From NCBI GenBank assembly GCA_934402515.1, contig CAKRTZ010000007.1, forward strand, positions 1 to 59,188: DNA of 59,188 bases, written 5' to 3'. The stretch's first letter is position 1; each line of letters starts with the position of its first letter. Positions 17,632 to 25,746 of the stretch are shown in pieces. This DNA comes from an uncultured Lachnospiraceae bacterium (lineage in GTDB: Bacteria > Bacillota > Clostridia > Lachnospirales > Lachnospiraceae). Both the position numbers and the translations under genes were made by a program. Below the pieces are notes generated by a model, which saw only the letters and a list, made by a program, of their open reading frames with translations, ran no database searches and was not told where the DNA came from.

Positions 17632-18519
17632 ATGGATACCAAGAGCATGAACCAGATTCTGAGTAAAGCGGAGGTGCTGATTGAGGCACTCCCTTATATT
17701 CAGCGGTTTAACCGGAAGATTATTGTAGTGAAATACGGCGGCAGTGCCATGAGTAACGTGGAACTGCAGAAAAATGTCATCAAGGATGTGGCGCTGTTAA
17801 AGCTGGTAGGCTTTAAGCCGATTATCGTCCATGGCGGTGGCAAGGAAATCAGCCGCTGGGTGGGCAAAGTCGGCAAGGAGGCAAAGTTTATCAACGGCTT
17901 ACGGGTCACCGATGAGGAAACCATGGAAATCGCAGAGATGGTTTTAAATAAGGTAAACAAAAGTCTGGTAACCATGGTGGAGGAACTGGGTGTCAAAGCT
18001 GTGGGAATCAGCGGTAAGGACGGCGGACTGCTCCAGGTGGACAAAAAGTATGCGGACGGCCAGGACATCGGCTATGTGGGGGATATCAGACGGGTGAATC
18101 CCAAAGTGCTTTACGACTTACTGGAAAAGGATTTCCTTCCCATCGTGGCACCCATCGGACTGGACGACAATTTCCAGACCTACAATATCAACGCGGACGA
18201 TGCGGCATGTGCCATCGCCAAAGCGGTGAATGCGGAGAAACTGGCATTCCTCACAGATATCGAGGGACTGTACCGGGACATCAACGACAAATCTTCCTTT
18301 ATTTCCCGGCTGACCGCAGACCAGGCAGATGAACTGATTGCCCAGGGCTGCATCGGAGGAGGCATGCTGCCGAAGCTGGGCAACTGCACTTCTGCGGTGA
18401 AAAACGGTGTAAACCGGGTACATATTCTGGATGGACGGATTCCTCACTGCCTGCTTTTGGAGATTTTTACCAACGAAGGAATCGGAACCGCCATTGTGGC
18501 AGACGAAGAAGAAATGTAG
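17632..18519 (+). CDS. argB: Acetylglutamate kinase
   Basis: A 295-residue amino-acid kinase that phosphorylates N-acetylglutamate, usually the controlled step of arginine synthesis. Motifs are VVKYGGSAM, VHGGGKEISRW and TDIEGLYRD. An N-terminal helix of about 28 residues (SKAEVLIEALPYIQRF) precedes the kinase fold, and the C-terminus has LLLEIFTNEGIGT. Both are features of hexameric, arginine-inhibited enzymes, so feedback inhibition by arginine is likely. GGGGAG precedes the ATG. Confidence 0.96.
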   Translation: MDTKSMNQILSKAEVLIEALPYIQRFNRKIIVVKYGGSAMSNVELQKNVIKDVALLKLVGFKPIIVHGGGKEISRWVGKVGKEAKFINGLRVTDEETMEIAEMVLNKVNKSLVTMVEELGVKAVGISGKDGGLLQVDKKYADGQDIGYVGDIRRVNPKVLYDLLEKDFLPIVAPIGLDDNFQTYNINADDAACAIAKAVNAEKLAFLTDIEGLYRDINDKSSFISRLTADQADELIAQGCIGGGMLPKLGNCTSAVKNGVNRVHILDGRIPHCLLLEIFTNEGIGTAIVADEEEM

Positions 18520-18539
18520 ATAGAAAGGCGGAAACGACC

Positions 18540-19724
18540 ATGACAATGCAGGAGTATATTTCGGAGGCAGAGGCAGCTTTACTTCATACCTACAACCGCT
18601 ACCAGATTGTGTTAGACCACGGCGACGGGGTACATCTCTATGACACGGACGGCAAGGAATATCTGGATTTCGTGTCGGGAATCGGCGTCTTTGCCCTGGG
18701 TTACAACAATAAAGCCTACAACGATGCGCTGAAAAGTCAGATTGATAAAATCATCCACACCTCCAACTATTTTTACAACGTGCCTGCCATCGAGGCGGCG
18801 AAAAAGTTAAAGAAAATCAGTGGCATGGACAGGGTGTTCTTCACCAACTCCGGTGCGGAGGCCGTGGAAGGTGCCATTAAAGCAGCCAGAAAATACGGTT
18901 ATCTGAAGGACGGCACCACCGACCATGAGATTATCGCCATGGAACATTCCTTCCACGGACGTACCATGGGCGCACTGTCTGTCACCGGAAATCCCCACTA
19001 CCGTGAGGCGTTTGAACCCATGATTGGCAATGTGAAATTTGCCACCATGAACGACTTTGACAGCGTGGAGAGACTGGTAACGGACAAGACCTGTGCCATT
19101 TTATTGGAGACAGTGCAGGGGGAGGGAGGTATCTATCCCGCTACGGAGGACTTTTTACAAAAAATTCGTGTACTCTGTGATGAGAAGGATATTCTGCTGA
19201 TCCTGGATGAGATCCAGTGTGGCATGGGCAGAACCGGTGCCTGGTTTGCATGGCAGAAGTATGGGGTAAAGCCGGACATTCTCACCAGTGCCAAGGCATT
19301 AAGCTGTGGTGTTCCCATGGGAGCCTTCCTGATGACGGAGCATGTGGCACAGAATTCCTTAAAAGCAGGAGACCATGGAACCACCTACGGAGGCAATCCG
19401 CTGGCAGCTGCCGCCACAAATAAAGTGCTTGATTTATTTGAGGAGAACCATATAATAGAACATGTGAATGCGGTGGCGCCTTATCTGGAGCAGAAGCTGG
19501 AGGAACTGGTTGCGGAATATCCTCATATTAAAGCCAGAAGGGGAGCAGGACTTTTGCAGGGACTGGAATTTGACGGTCCGGTAGGCGAGATCATTGTGAA
19601 GGCAATGGACAAGGGCCTGATTTTAATCAACGCCGGAGCCAATGTACTTCGTTTTATTCCACCGCTGATTATTGAAAAAGAGGATGTGGACGCAATGGCT
19701 GCCATTCTGCGCTCTGTCCTTTAG
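18540..19724 (+). CDS. argD: Acetylornithine aminotransferase
   Basis: A 394-residue class-III PLP aminotransferase that makes N-acetylornithine from the semialdehyde. Visible are NSGAEAVEGAIKAARKYG, SFHGRTMGALSVTG, the PLP-binding aspartate in ILDEIQCGMGRTG, and the Schiff-base lysine in LTSAKALSCGVPMG. It follows argB by 20 bases with AGAAAGGCGG upstream. argC and argF are missing from this operon and must lie elsewhere. Confidence 0.95.
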   Translation: MTMQEYISEAEAALLHTYNRYQIVLDHGDGVHLYDTDGKEYLDFVSGIGVFALGYNNKAYNDALKSQIDKIIHTSNYFYNVPAIEAAKKLKKISGMDRVFFTNSGAEAVEGAIKAARKYGYLKDGTTDHEIIAMEHSFHGRTMGALSVTGNPHYREAFEPMIGNVKFATMNDFDSVERLVTDKTCAILLETVQGEGGIYPATEDFLQKIRVLCDEKDILLILDEIQCGMGRTGAWFAWQKYGVKPDILTSAKALSCGVPMGAFLMTEHVAQNSLKAGDHGTTYGGNPLAAAATNKVLDLFEENHIIEHVNAVAPYLEQKLEELVAEYPHIKARRGAGLLQGLEFDGPVGEIIVKAMDKGLILINAGANVLRFIPPLIIEKEDVDAMAAILRSVL

Positions 19725-19743
19725 GCGAAAGTGGAGATTGTAT

Positions 19744-21114
19744 ATGACCTTAAAGAAAAAGCTGGTACAGGCAGGCATTGCGGTGGCTGCCTGTGCGGCA
19801 ATGATAGCAGCAGGACATCATGTGGGGACGTTTTCCAAATCAGGACAAGAGAATTCGTCCTTATTTTTTACACAAAAACAGGTACTGAAACTGTGGTATA
19901 CCGATGAGGCTTACACGGACTTTTTAAACAGTGCGGCAGTGAATTATTCGGAATTACAGGATCAGGTGCGCGTGGAGCCGGAACTGGTGAGTGCATCGGA
20001 ATATCTGGAGCAGATCAGCAGGGCCAGTGTACAGGATGAGGGGCCGGATTTGTTTATCCTGTCCAATGAAAGTCTGGAGAAAGCGTACCTGGCGGGACTT
20101 GCCATGCAGCTGGATGAGGGAGGAAATGCTTTAAATGGAGAGCATTTTCCCCAGGCTGCCCGCAATGCAGTGACCTATCACGGGAAACTGATCGGCTATC
20201 CCTTAAGTTTTGAGACAGCGGCGCTTGTATACAACCAGACTTACCTGGAACAGCTGGGGGAGAGTACCGCTCCCACCAATATTGACGAGATTCTGGAATT
20301 TGCCGATGGACATGATGCACCGGAAAATGTCGAGGCATTCATGCGGTGGGATTTATCCCACATTTTCTATAACTATGAGTTTGCCACCGATGCCTTAAAG
20401 CTGGGAGGCGATGCCGGGGATGATACTGCCCAGGTGGATCTCTACAACCTGGAAACCATTCAGGGAATGCAGATTTTCCAGAATCTGGGACAGTTCTTTT
20501 CCATTGATCAAAGCGAAGTTTCCTATGACAGCGTTATTCAGGATTTTATTGACGGAAAATTGATTTTTACCATAGCTACAACTGATGTAATAAATACCCT
20601 GGAAAAAGCCAGAGAAGAGGGAAGCTTTCCGTATGCTTACGGAATTTCCGAAGTGCCGGATCCTTCTGCGGAACTCACAGGAAGTGCACTGTCGGTGACC
20701 AATGCTGTGGTGGTGAACGGTTATAGCACAAAGCAAAAAGAAGCGGAAGCCTTTGCTGATTATCTCACCGGGGATGCGGCATCCTCTCTCTATGATATGA
20801 CGGGAAAGATGCCGGCCAATCGACTGGCAGACCTGCCGGCGGACAGAAAAGATAAGCTGGAGAGCTTCTACAGCTGCTATGAGGAATCCATTCCCATGCC
20901 CAAAATGATGGAGACCAGCAACTTCTGGGTATATTTTGAAATTGCACTCATCAATATATCGGACGGTGCCGATGTGAACACACAGATGCGGGAACTTTCC
21001 GAAAAAATTATGACCCAGGTTACAGGGGAAACCTACACGGAAGAAGTGATTGAAGTGCCCGAGACCGAGGAAGTGGTGGAAGAGGACGAAGGCATGAGCG
21101 ATGTGACGGAGTGA
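19744..21114 (+). CDS. Extracellular solute-binding protein (family 1-like)
   Basis: A 456-residue secreted protein. The start is set by GTGGAG seven bases before the ATG; the upstream frame lies inside argD. The N-terminus is a signal peptide or anchor (KKKLVQAGIAVAACAAMIAAG) without a clear lipobox. The mature part resembles carbohydrate-type ABC binding proteins: LKLWYTDEAYTDF, the middle YPLSFETAALVYNQTY, and FADYLTGDAASSLYD near the end. The C-terminus is very acidic. No permease or ATPase is nearby. It lies 19 bases after argD and ends at a strong terminator. Confidence 0.8.
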   Translation: MTLKKKLVQAGIAVAACAAMIAAGHHVGTFSKSGQENSSLFFTQKQVLKLWYTDEAYTDFLNSAAVNYSELQDQVRVEPELVSASEYLEQISRASVQDEGPDLFILSNESLEKAYLAGLAMQLDEGGNALNGEHFPQAARNAVTYHGKLIGYPLSFETAALVYNQTYLEQLGESTAPTNIDEILEFADGHDAPENVEAFMRWDLSHIFYNYEFATDALKLGGDAGDDTAQVDLYNLETIQGMQIFQNLGQFFSIDQSEVSYDSVIQDFIDGKLIFTIATTDVINTLEKAREEGSFPYAYGISEVPDPSAELTGSALSVTNAVVVNGYSTKQKEAEAFADYLTGDAASSLYDMTGKMPANRLADLPADRKDKLESFYSCYEESIPMPKMMETSNFWVYFEIALINISDGADVNTQMRELSEKIMTQVTGETYTEEVIEVPETEEVVEEDEGMSDVTE

Positions 21115-21152
21115 TTGCCTTTTAGAAAGAATAAAATAGAATTGTCTGACAT

Positions 21153-21190
21153 AAAATAGAAGGAGAGCGTATTGCTCTCCTTCTATTTTT
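21153..21190 (+). terminator. Strong terminator of the arginine operon
   Basis: A perfect 16-bp stem (21153-21168 with 21174-21189) around the loop GTATT, ending in a T-run. The stem is A/T-rich at its base, so it would also terminate on the minus strand. Confidence 0.9.
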
Positions 21191-21219
21191 GTAAGGTAAT
21201 TATTCCAAGGAGGTTTTCC

Positions 21220-21648
21220 ATGTTTGGTATTTTGATTTCTTTGTTATCCGGTGCGCTGATGAGTATCCAGGGAGTCTTTAACACCCAGGTCAACAAGGCA
21301 ACCGGTGTCTGGACAGCCAATGTGTTTGTGCAGTTTACTGCCATGCTGGTGTGCTTCGCCGGCTGGCTGTGGAAGGAACGGATTCCTTTTTCCAAATTGT
21401 GGACAGTGGAGCCGAAGTATATGCTGTTGGGGGGTGTGATCGGAGCCTTTATTACTTTTACGGTGATTAAGGGCATGGAGATGCTGGGGCCGGCGCGTTC
21501 CGTCATGCTGATTGTAGTGTCTCAGTTACTTGTGGCCTATGTGATCGAACTGTTTGGCATGTTCGGAGTGGAGAAACAGCCCTTTGAATGGCGGAAAGTC
21601 ATTGGCATGGCAATCACCATCGGGGGAATTATTTTATTTAAAGTGTAG
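21220..21648 (+). CDS. DMT family transporter, YdcZ (DUF606) type
   Basis: A 142-residue protein with five predicted membrane helices, the length and shape of half-size YdcZ/DUF606 transporters. It begins MFGILISLLSGALMSIQGVFN with the conserved N-T-x-V-N-K segment and has LGGVIGAFITFTVIKG and the typical end IGMAITIGGIILFKV. AAGGAGG lies seven bases before the ATG. The start is only 30 bases after a perfect terminator, so either read-through or a promoter inside the hairpin must supply its RNA. Confidence 0.85.
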   Translation: MFGILISLLSGALMSIQGVFNTQVNKATGVWTANVFVQFTAMLVCFAGWLWKERIPFSKLWTVEPKYMLLGGVIGAFITFTVIKGMEMLGPARSVMLIVVSQLLVAYVIELFGMFGVEKQPFEWRKVIGMAITIGGIILFKV

Positions 21649-21752
21649 GGAGAAATCCCTTGTAAAAAAAATTGGATTATTTTACAATGAAAAAGACAGC
21701 ATAGAGGGGTTTTTCGGTGACGTCAGTGGAATGCGGCAACGGAAAGGAAAAT

Positions 21753-22517
21753 ATGCTGAAAACAGGAAAAAAAGAGAATCAAAAAAGAGCCGGATATGTA
21801 AAATATGTGGCTGTGATTTTGTGGTTGATCATGATCAGCCTGGGGTTATCTGGCTGCAGGCCGAAAAACAGGGAACCCCAGTGGATGGAGGAACAGACAG
21901 CCCCTCAGGCTGAAACGGTGGGACAATCCCCTGAGACAGATCCGGTATCCCAGGAAGAGATGGTGCAGACGGCAGCGGAGCCGGGAGAAATTTCTCAGAG
22001 TGCGCCGACCCAGGAAAGCAGGGCAGCGGAGAATGCCACGGAGCCCATGGAACTTTATGTGCATGTATGCGGAGCAGTGGAAGTTCCGGGTGTGTATGTT
22101 TTGCCGGAAGGAAGCCGGGTAGTGGATGCAGTGAAGGCCGCGGGAGGCACTCTGGAGAGTGCCAGCGGGGAGGCTTTGAATCAGGCACTTCCTGTGACGG
22201 ATGGAATGCAGATTTATGTGCCTACCATGGAGGAAGCGGAGAAGTCCCAGGAATGGATACATACCGGAGATGCATCGGAACAGCCGGGAAGTGCTGCCGT
22301 ATCGGAGAGTAACGGTTTGGCAGGAAAGATCAACATCAACACAGCGGATGTGACCACGCTTTGTACTTTACCGGGAATCGGAGAGAGCAGGGCATCCAGC
22401 ATTGTGGCATACAGAGAAGAACATGGCGGATTTTCAACGATTGAGGATATTACGAAGGTATCCGGAATCAAAGATGCCGCTTTTGGAAAAATCAAAGATA
22501 AAATTTGTGTAAAATAA
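21753..22517 (+). CDS. comEA: ComEA-type DNA-binding protein (SLBB plus helix-hairpin-helix)
   Basis: A 254-residue surface protein: an N-terminal hydrophobic segment ending in a lipobox-like LGLSGC (about residue 35), an acidic Gln/Glu/Pro-rich linker, an SLBB domain (LYVHVCGAVEVPGVYVLPEG) and a C-terminal helix-hairpin-helix pair (GKININTADVTTLCTLPGIG). ComEA binds incoming DNA outside the membrane and passes it to ComEC, which is encoded 3.2 kb downstream. The ATG at 21753 follows AAAGGA; a GTG at 21717 is less likely. A lipid anchor in place of the usual helix anchor would be unusual. Confidence 0.9.
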   Translation: MLKTGKKENQKRAGYVKYVAVILWLIMISLGLSGCRPKNREPQWMEEQTAPQAETVGQSPETDPVSQEEMVQTAAEPGEISQSAPTQESRAAENATEPMELYVHVCGAVEVPGVYVLPEGSRVVDAVKAAGGTLESASGEALNQALPVTDGMQIYVPTMEEAEKSQEWIHTGDASEQPGSAAVSESNGLAGKININTADVTTLCTLPGIGESRASSIVAYREEHGGFSTIEDITKVSGIKDAAFGKIKDKICVK

Positions 22518-22565
22518 AGGGACAATCCTAAATGAAATAGAACGTTTGGAGACGGAAGGGAAAAG

Positions 22566-23258
22566 ATGAGCAAAAAAGTTCTGGTAGTGGATGATGAAAA
22601 ATTGATCGTAAAGGGGATTCGGTTCAGCCTGGAACAGGATGGAATGGAAGTGGATGCCGCCTATGATGGAGAAGAGGCATTGGAACTGGTTAGAAACAAT
22701 CAGTACGATATTATTTTGCTGGACATTATGCTGCCGAAGCTGTCCGGCTTCGAGGTATGTCAGCAGATCAGAGAGTTTTCGTCTGTACCCATTGTCATGC
22801 TTACTGCAAAGGGGGATGATATGGATAAGATTCTTGGACTGGAATACGGTGCCGATGACTATATTACGAAACCCTTTAATATTCTGGAGGTTAAAGCCAG
22901 AATTAAAGCGATCATGCGCCGTACTGCCCAGAAAGCGGCTCCCAGGGAGAATGAGTCCAAGGTCATTGAAAATGGGGATCTGAGACTGGATTGTGACAGC
23001 CGCAGGGTGCATATCTGCGGACAGGAAGTGAACCTGACAGCGAAAGAGTTTGAGGTGCTGGAACTTTTAGTCTGCAATCCCAACAAGGTTTACAGCCGGG
23101 AAAATCTGTTAAAAACTGTGTGGGGCAGCGACTATCCCGGGGATGTGCGTACGGTGGATGTGCATATCCGCCGGCTTCGTGAGAAGATCGAGAAGAGTCC
23201 CAGCGAGCCCAAGTATGTACATACCAAGTGGGGTGTCGGCTATTTTTACAAGCAGTAG
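22566..23258 (+). CDS. OmpR/PhoB-type response regulator
   Basis: A 230-residue regulator with a receiver domain (VVDDEK acidic pair, phospho-acceptor Asp53 in ILLDIMLP, conserved Thr in MLTAKGDD, Lys in ITKPFN) and a C-terminal winged helix (LTAKEFEVLELLV, RTVDVHIRRLREKIE). It resembles the PhoP/WalR/VicR group. The cognate kinase starts 16 bases downstream. The pair sits inside the comEA-comEC cluster. Confidence 0.93.
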   Translation: MSKKVLVVDDEKLIVKGIRFSLEQDGMEVDAAYDGEEALELVRNNQYDIILLDIMLPKLSGFEVCQQIREFSSVPIVMLTAKGDDMDKILGLEYGADDYITKPFNILEVKARIKAIMRRTAQKAAPRENESKVIENGDLRLDCDSRRVHICGQEVNLTAKEFEVLELLVCNPNKVYSRENLLKTVWGSDYPGDVRTVDVHIRRLREKIEKSPSEPKYVHTKWGVGYFYKQ

Positions 23259-23274
23259 ATAACGGAGATCATTT

Positions 23275-24732
23275 ATGATGTGGTCAAAGAGTAAAGAACT
23301 TTTGAGAAATACGGTACGCAGTATGAAGGTGCGTATTTTTCTTCTATTTCTATGCGTGGGTATTATCCCGGGCATCGTAATGCGGCACGGTATCATTTCC
23401 AATTATGAGAACCGTGCTGTCAGCGTCCGCACATCGGATGTGCAGACTCAGTTAAAAATCATTGCCAATCACCTGCTTACCTATAACCATTTGCAGGGAG
23501 CGCCCTCCGATGTGATTAATGCGGAATTAGAGCAGCTCTCTAATTTGTATGACGGTCGTGTGATTATTATCAACAGTAACTTTAAAGTGGTGAAGGATAC
23601 CTATGGAATCAGCGAAGGAAAATACGTGATTTCAGAGGAGGTTATCCGTTGCTTTAAGGGAGAATCCATCTCTAATTATGATTCCAATAATGGATATATT
23701 GAGATTACCACACCCATTCAGGTGCAGGCGCAGCAGGATGGAGCTACCCCGAATGTAATTGGCGTTATGTTAACCAGCGTATCCAGCGACACCATTATCC
23801 AGACTGTGGATATTTTGAACCGGAATGCCATTATTATGGAAATCATGATTATTGTCATTGTGTTCCTGCTGGCAGTCTTTCTGGCAAAAGTACTGACAGC
23901 CCCCATCAACCGTGTCACCCAGGCCATCGGCGAGGTGAAGGCCGGATATACTGACAAGCCCATTGAGGTCAATGACTATCTGGAGACAGAGCATATTGTG
24001 GATGCGTTCAATGATCTGATGGGACGGATGAAGGTACTGGATGATTCCCGGCAGGAGTTTGTGGCCAATGTGTCCCATGAACTGAAAACCCCCATTGCTT
24101 CCATGAAGGTACTGGCAGATTCCCTGCTTGCACAAAATGATGTACCTGCAGAGTTGTACCGGGAGTTCCTGGAAGACATTGCAGAGGAAATTGACCGGGA
24201 AAACAAAATCATTACGGATCTGCTTGCTCTGGTAAAGATGGATAAGACCGTATCGGACATGAATATCAGCGTGGTGAATATCAATGATCTTACGGAACTG
24301 ATTTTGAAGCGTCTCCGGCCCATTGCCAGAAAGCAGGACGTGGAAGTGGTGTTTGAGAGCCGTCGTGTGGTGGAAGCGGAGGTGGATGAGGTGAAGCTGA
24401 CACTGGTCATCACCAATCTTGTGGAAAATGCCATCAAGTATAACAGGAAACAGGGATGGGTAAAGGTGATTCTGGATGCAGATCATCAATTCTTTACCAT
24501 GGAAATCTGTGATTCCGGTATCGGAATTCCGGAGGATTCCCTGGATCATATTTACGAAAGATTTTATCGTGTGGATAAATCCCACTCCAGAGAAATCGGA
24601 GGAACCGGTCTGGGGCTTGCAATTACCAGAAGCGCAATCCTGATGCATCGCGGTTCCATCCGGGTATCCAGTGTTATGGGAGAGGGAACAACCTTTTCTA
24701 TTAAGATTCCACTGACCTATGTAGCATCTTAA
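23275..24732 (+). CDS. Membrane sensor histidine kinase
   Basis: A 485-residue kinase, partner of the preceding regulator. Predicted layout: membrane helix at about 18-38, an external sensor region of about 140 residues, a second helix at about 184-208, a HAMP linker, the HisKA box with phospho-accepting His268 (NVSHELKTPIASMKVL), and an HATPase domain with N-box NLVENAIKYN, DSGIGIP and GGTGLGLAI. The stimulus is not evident. The start is ATG at 23275. Confidence 0.93.
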   Translation: MMWSKSKELLRNTVRSMKVRIFLLFLCVGIIPGIVMRHGIISNYENRAVSVRTSDVQTQLKIIANHLLTYNHLQGAPSDVINAELEQLSNLYDGRVIIINSNFKVVKDTYGISEGKYVISEEVIRCFKGESISNYDSNNGYIEITTPIQVQAQQDGATPNVIGVMLTSVSSDTIIQTVDILNRNAIIMEIMIIVIVFLLAVFLAKVLTAPINRVTQAIGEVKAGYTDKPIEVNDYLETEHIVDAFNDLMGRMKVLDDSRQEFVANVSHELKTPIASMKVLADSLLAQNDVPAELYREFLEDIAEEIDRENKIITDLLALVKMDKTVSDMNISVVNINDLTELILKRLRPIARKQDVEVVFESRRVVEAEVDEVKLTLVITNLVENAIKYNRKQGWVKVILDADHQFFTMEICDSGIGIPEDSLDHIYERFYRVDKSHSREIGGTGLGLAITRSAILMHRGSIRVSSVMGEGTTFSIKIPLTYVAS

Positions 24733-24783
24733 GACTGAAAATATGACTTTATGATTTAAAATAAAAAGAGAGGAGGAGTCTTC

Positions 24784-25740
24784 TTGAACAGAATGAACAG
24801 GTGTGGCAGAAAATGGATTTCCATTCTTTTATGTCTGGTTTTTGTAATACTTACCTGCAGCGGCTGCGGAAATAAAGAGCCGGAGGAAGGGGATGTTTAT
24901 ACAATTTATCATTTGAATCATGACCAGACAGGACTGGTGATGCGGGATTATACCACACAGACTCCCCGGGATGACAAAGATACACTTCTGGAGGAACTGA
25001 CGGATGCACTTTCCCAGACTCCGGACAAACTGGAATATTATCCGCCTTTAAGCGGCAGGGTTCATCTTTTGGATTATCATACGGAGGAAGACCAGGTTAC
25101 ACTGGAATTTGACAGCCAGTACAAGGAACTGCCGGCCACCACGGAAATTCTGGTACGGGCGGCTGTTGTCAGAACGCTCACCCAGGTGGAAGGCATCTCC
25201 TATGTGAGCTTCATTGTGCAGGGAGAACCTCTGGTGGATAATCTGGGAAATGTGGTGGGTATCATGTCGGCAGATCAGTTTATTGATAATGCTGGAGATG
25301 AGATCAACACCTATGAGCAGGCAGAACTGCGTTTATATTTTGCGGATGAGACGGGAACGCACTTGGTGGCGGCAAACCGCACCCTGCGTTTTTCCAGTAA
25401 TATTGCCATGGAGAAGCTGGTGGTGGAACAACTGATCAAAGGACCGGAAAATCCGGAACTCTATCCCACCATCAACCCTGAAACCAAAATAGTCAATGTG
25501 ACGGTAAAGGACGGAATTTGCTATGTAAATCTGTCGGAGGCATTCCTTACCCAGACCTATCAGGTAGCACCGGAGATTTCCATTTATTCCCTGGTGGATT
25601 CCCTGGTGGAACTGCCGAATGTCAATAAAGTGCAGATTTCCGTCAACGGAGAGACCGCAGTGACCTATCAGGAATCCATCAGCTTGACCACCGTGTTTGA
25701 ACGCAACCTGGATCTGCTCAATTCTGGACAAGAAGAGTAA
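24784..25740 (+). CDS. GerMN-domain lipoprotein
   Basis: A 318-residue lipoprotein: signal peptide with lipobox TCSGC near residue 32, then two GerMN-like repeats (about 55-165 and 185-300; LTQVEGISYVSFIV and LVELPNVNKVQISV mark the same position in each). GerM of Bacillus works in sporulation and germination; other members are of unknown role. The start is TTG, five bases after AGGAGGAG; an ATG three codons later is too far from it. It lies between the histidine kinase and comEC and is likely co-transcribed with them. Confidence 0.87.
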   Translation: MNRMNRCGRKWISILLCLVFVILTCSGCGNKEPEEGDVYTIYHLNHDQTGLVMRDYTTQTPRDDKDTLLEELTDALSQTPDKLEYYPPLSGRVHLLDYHTEEDQVTLEFDSQYKELPATTEILVRAAVVRTLTQVEGISYVSFIVQGEPLVDNLGNVVGIMSADQFIDNAGDEINTYEQAELRLYFADETGTHLVAANRTLRFSSNIAMEKLVVEQLIKGPENPELYPTINPETKIVNVTVKDGICYVNLSEAFLTQTYQVAPEISIYSLVDSLVELPNVNKVQISVNGETAVTYQESISLTTVFERNLDLLNSGQEE

Positions 25741-25746
25741 ATTGTA

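Noticed and set aside
23770..24648. 292-residue minus-strand frame opposite the histidine kinase
   Set aside because: Antisense shadow of a well-supported kinase gene, rich in His and Gln, with no family match.
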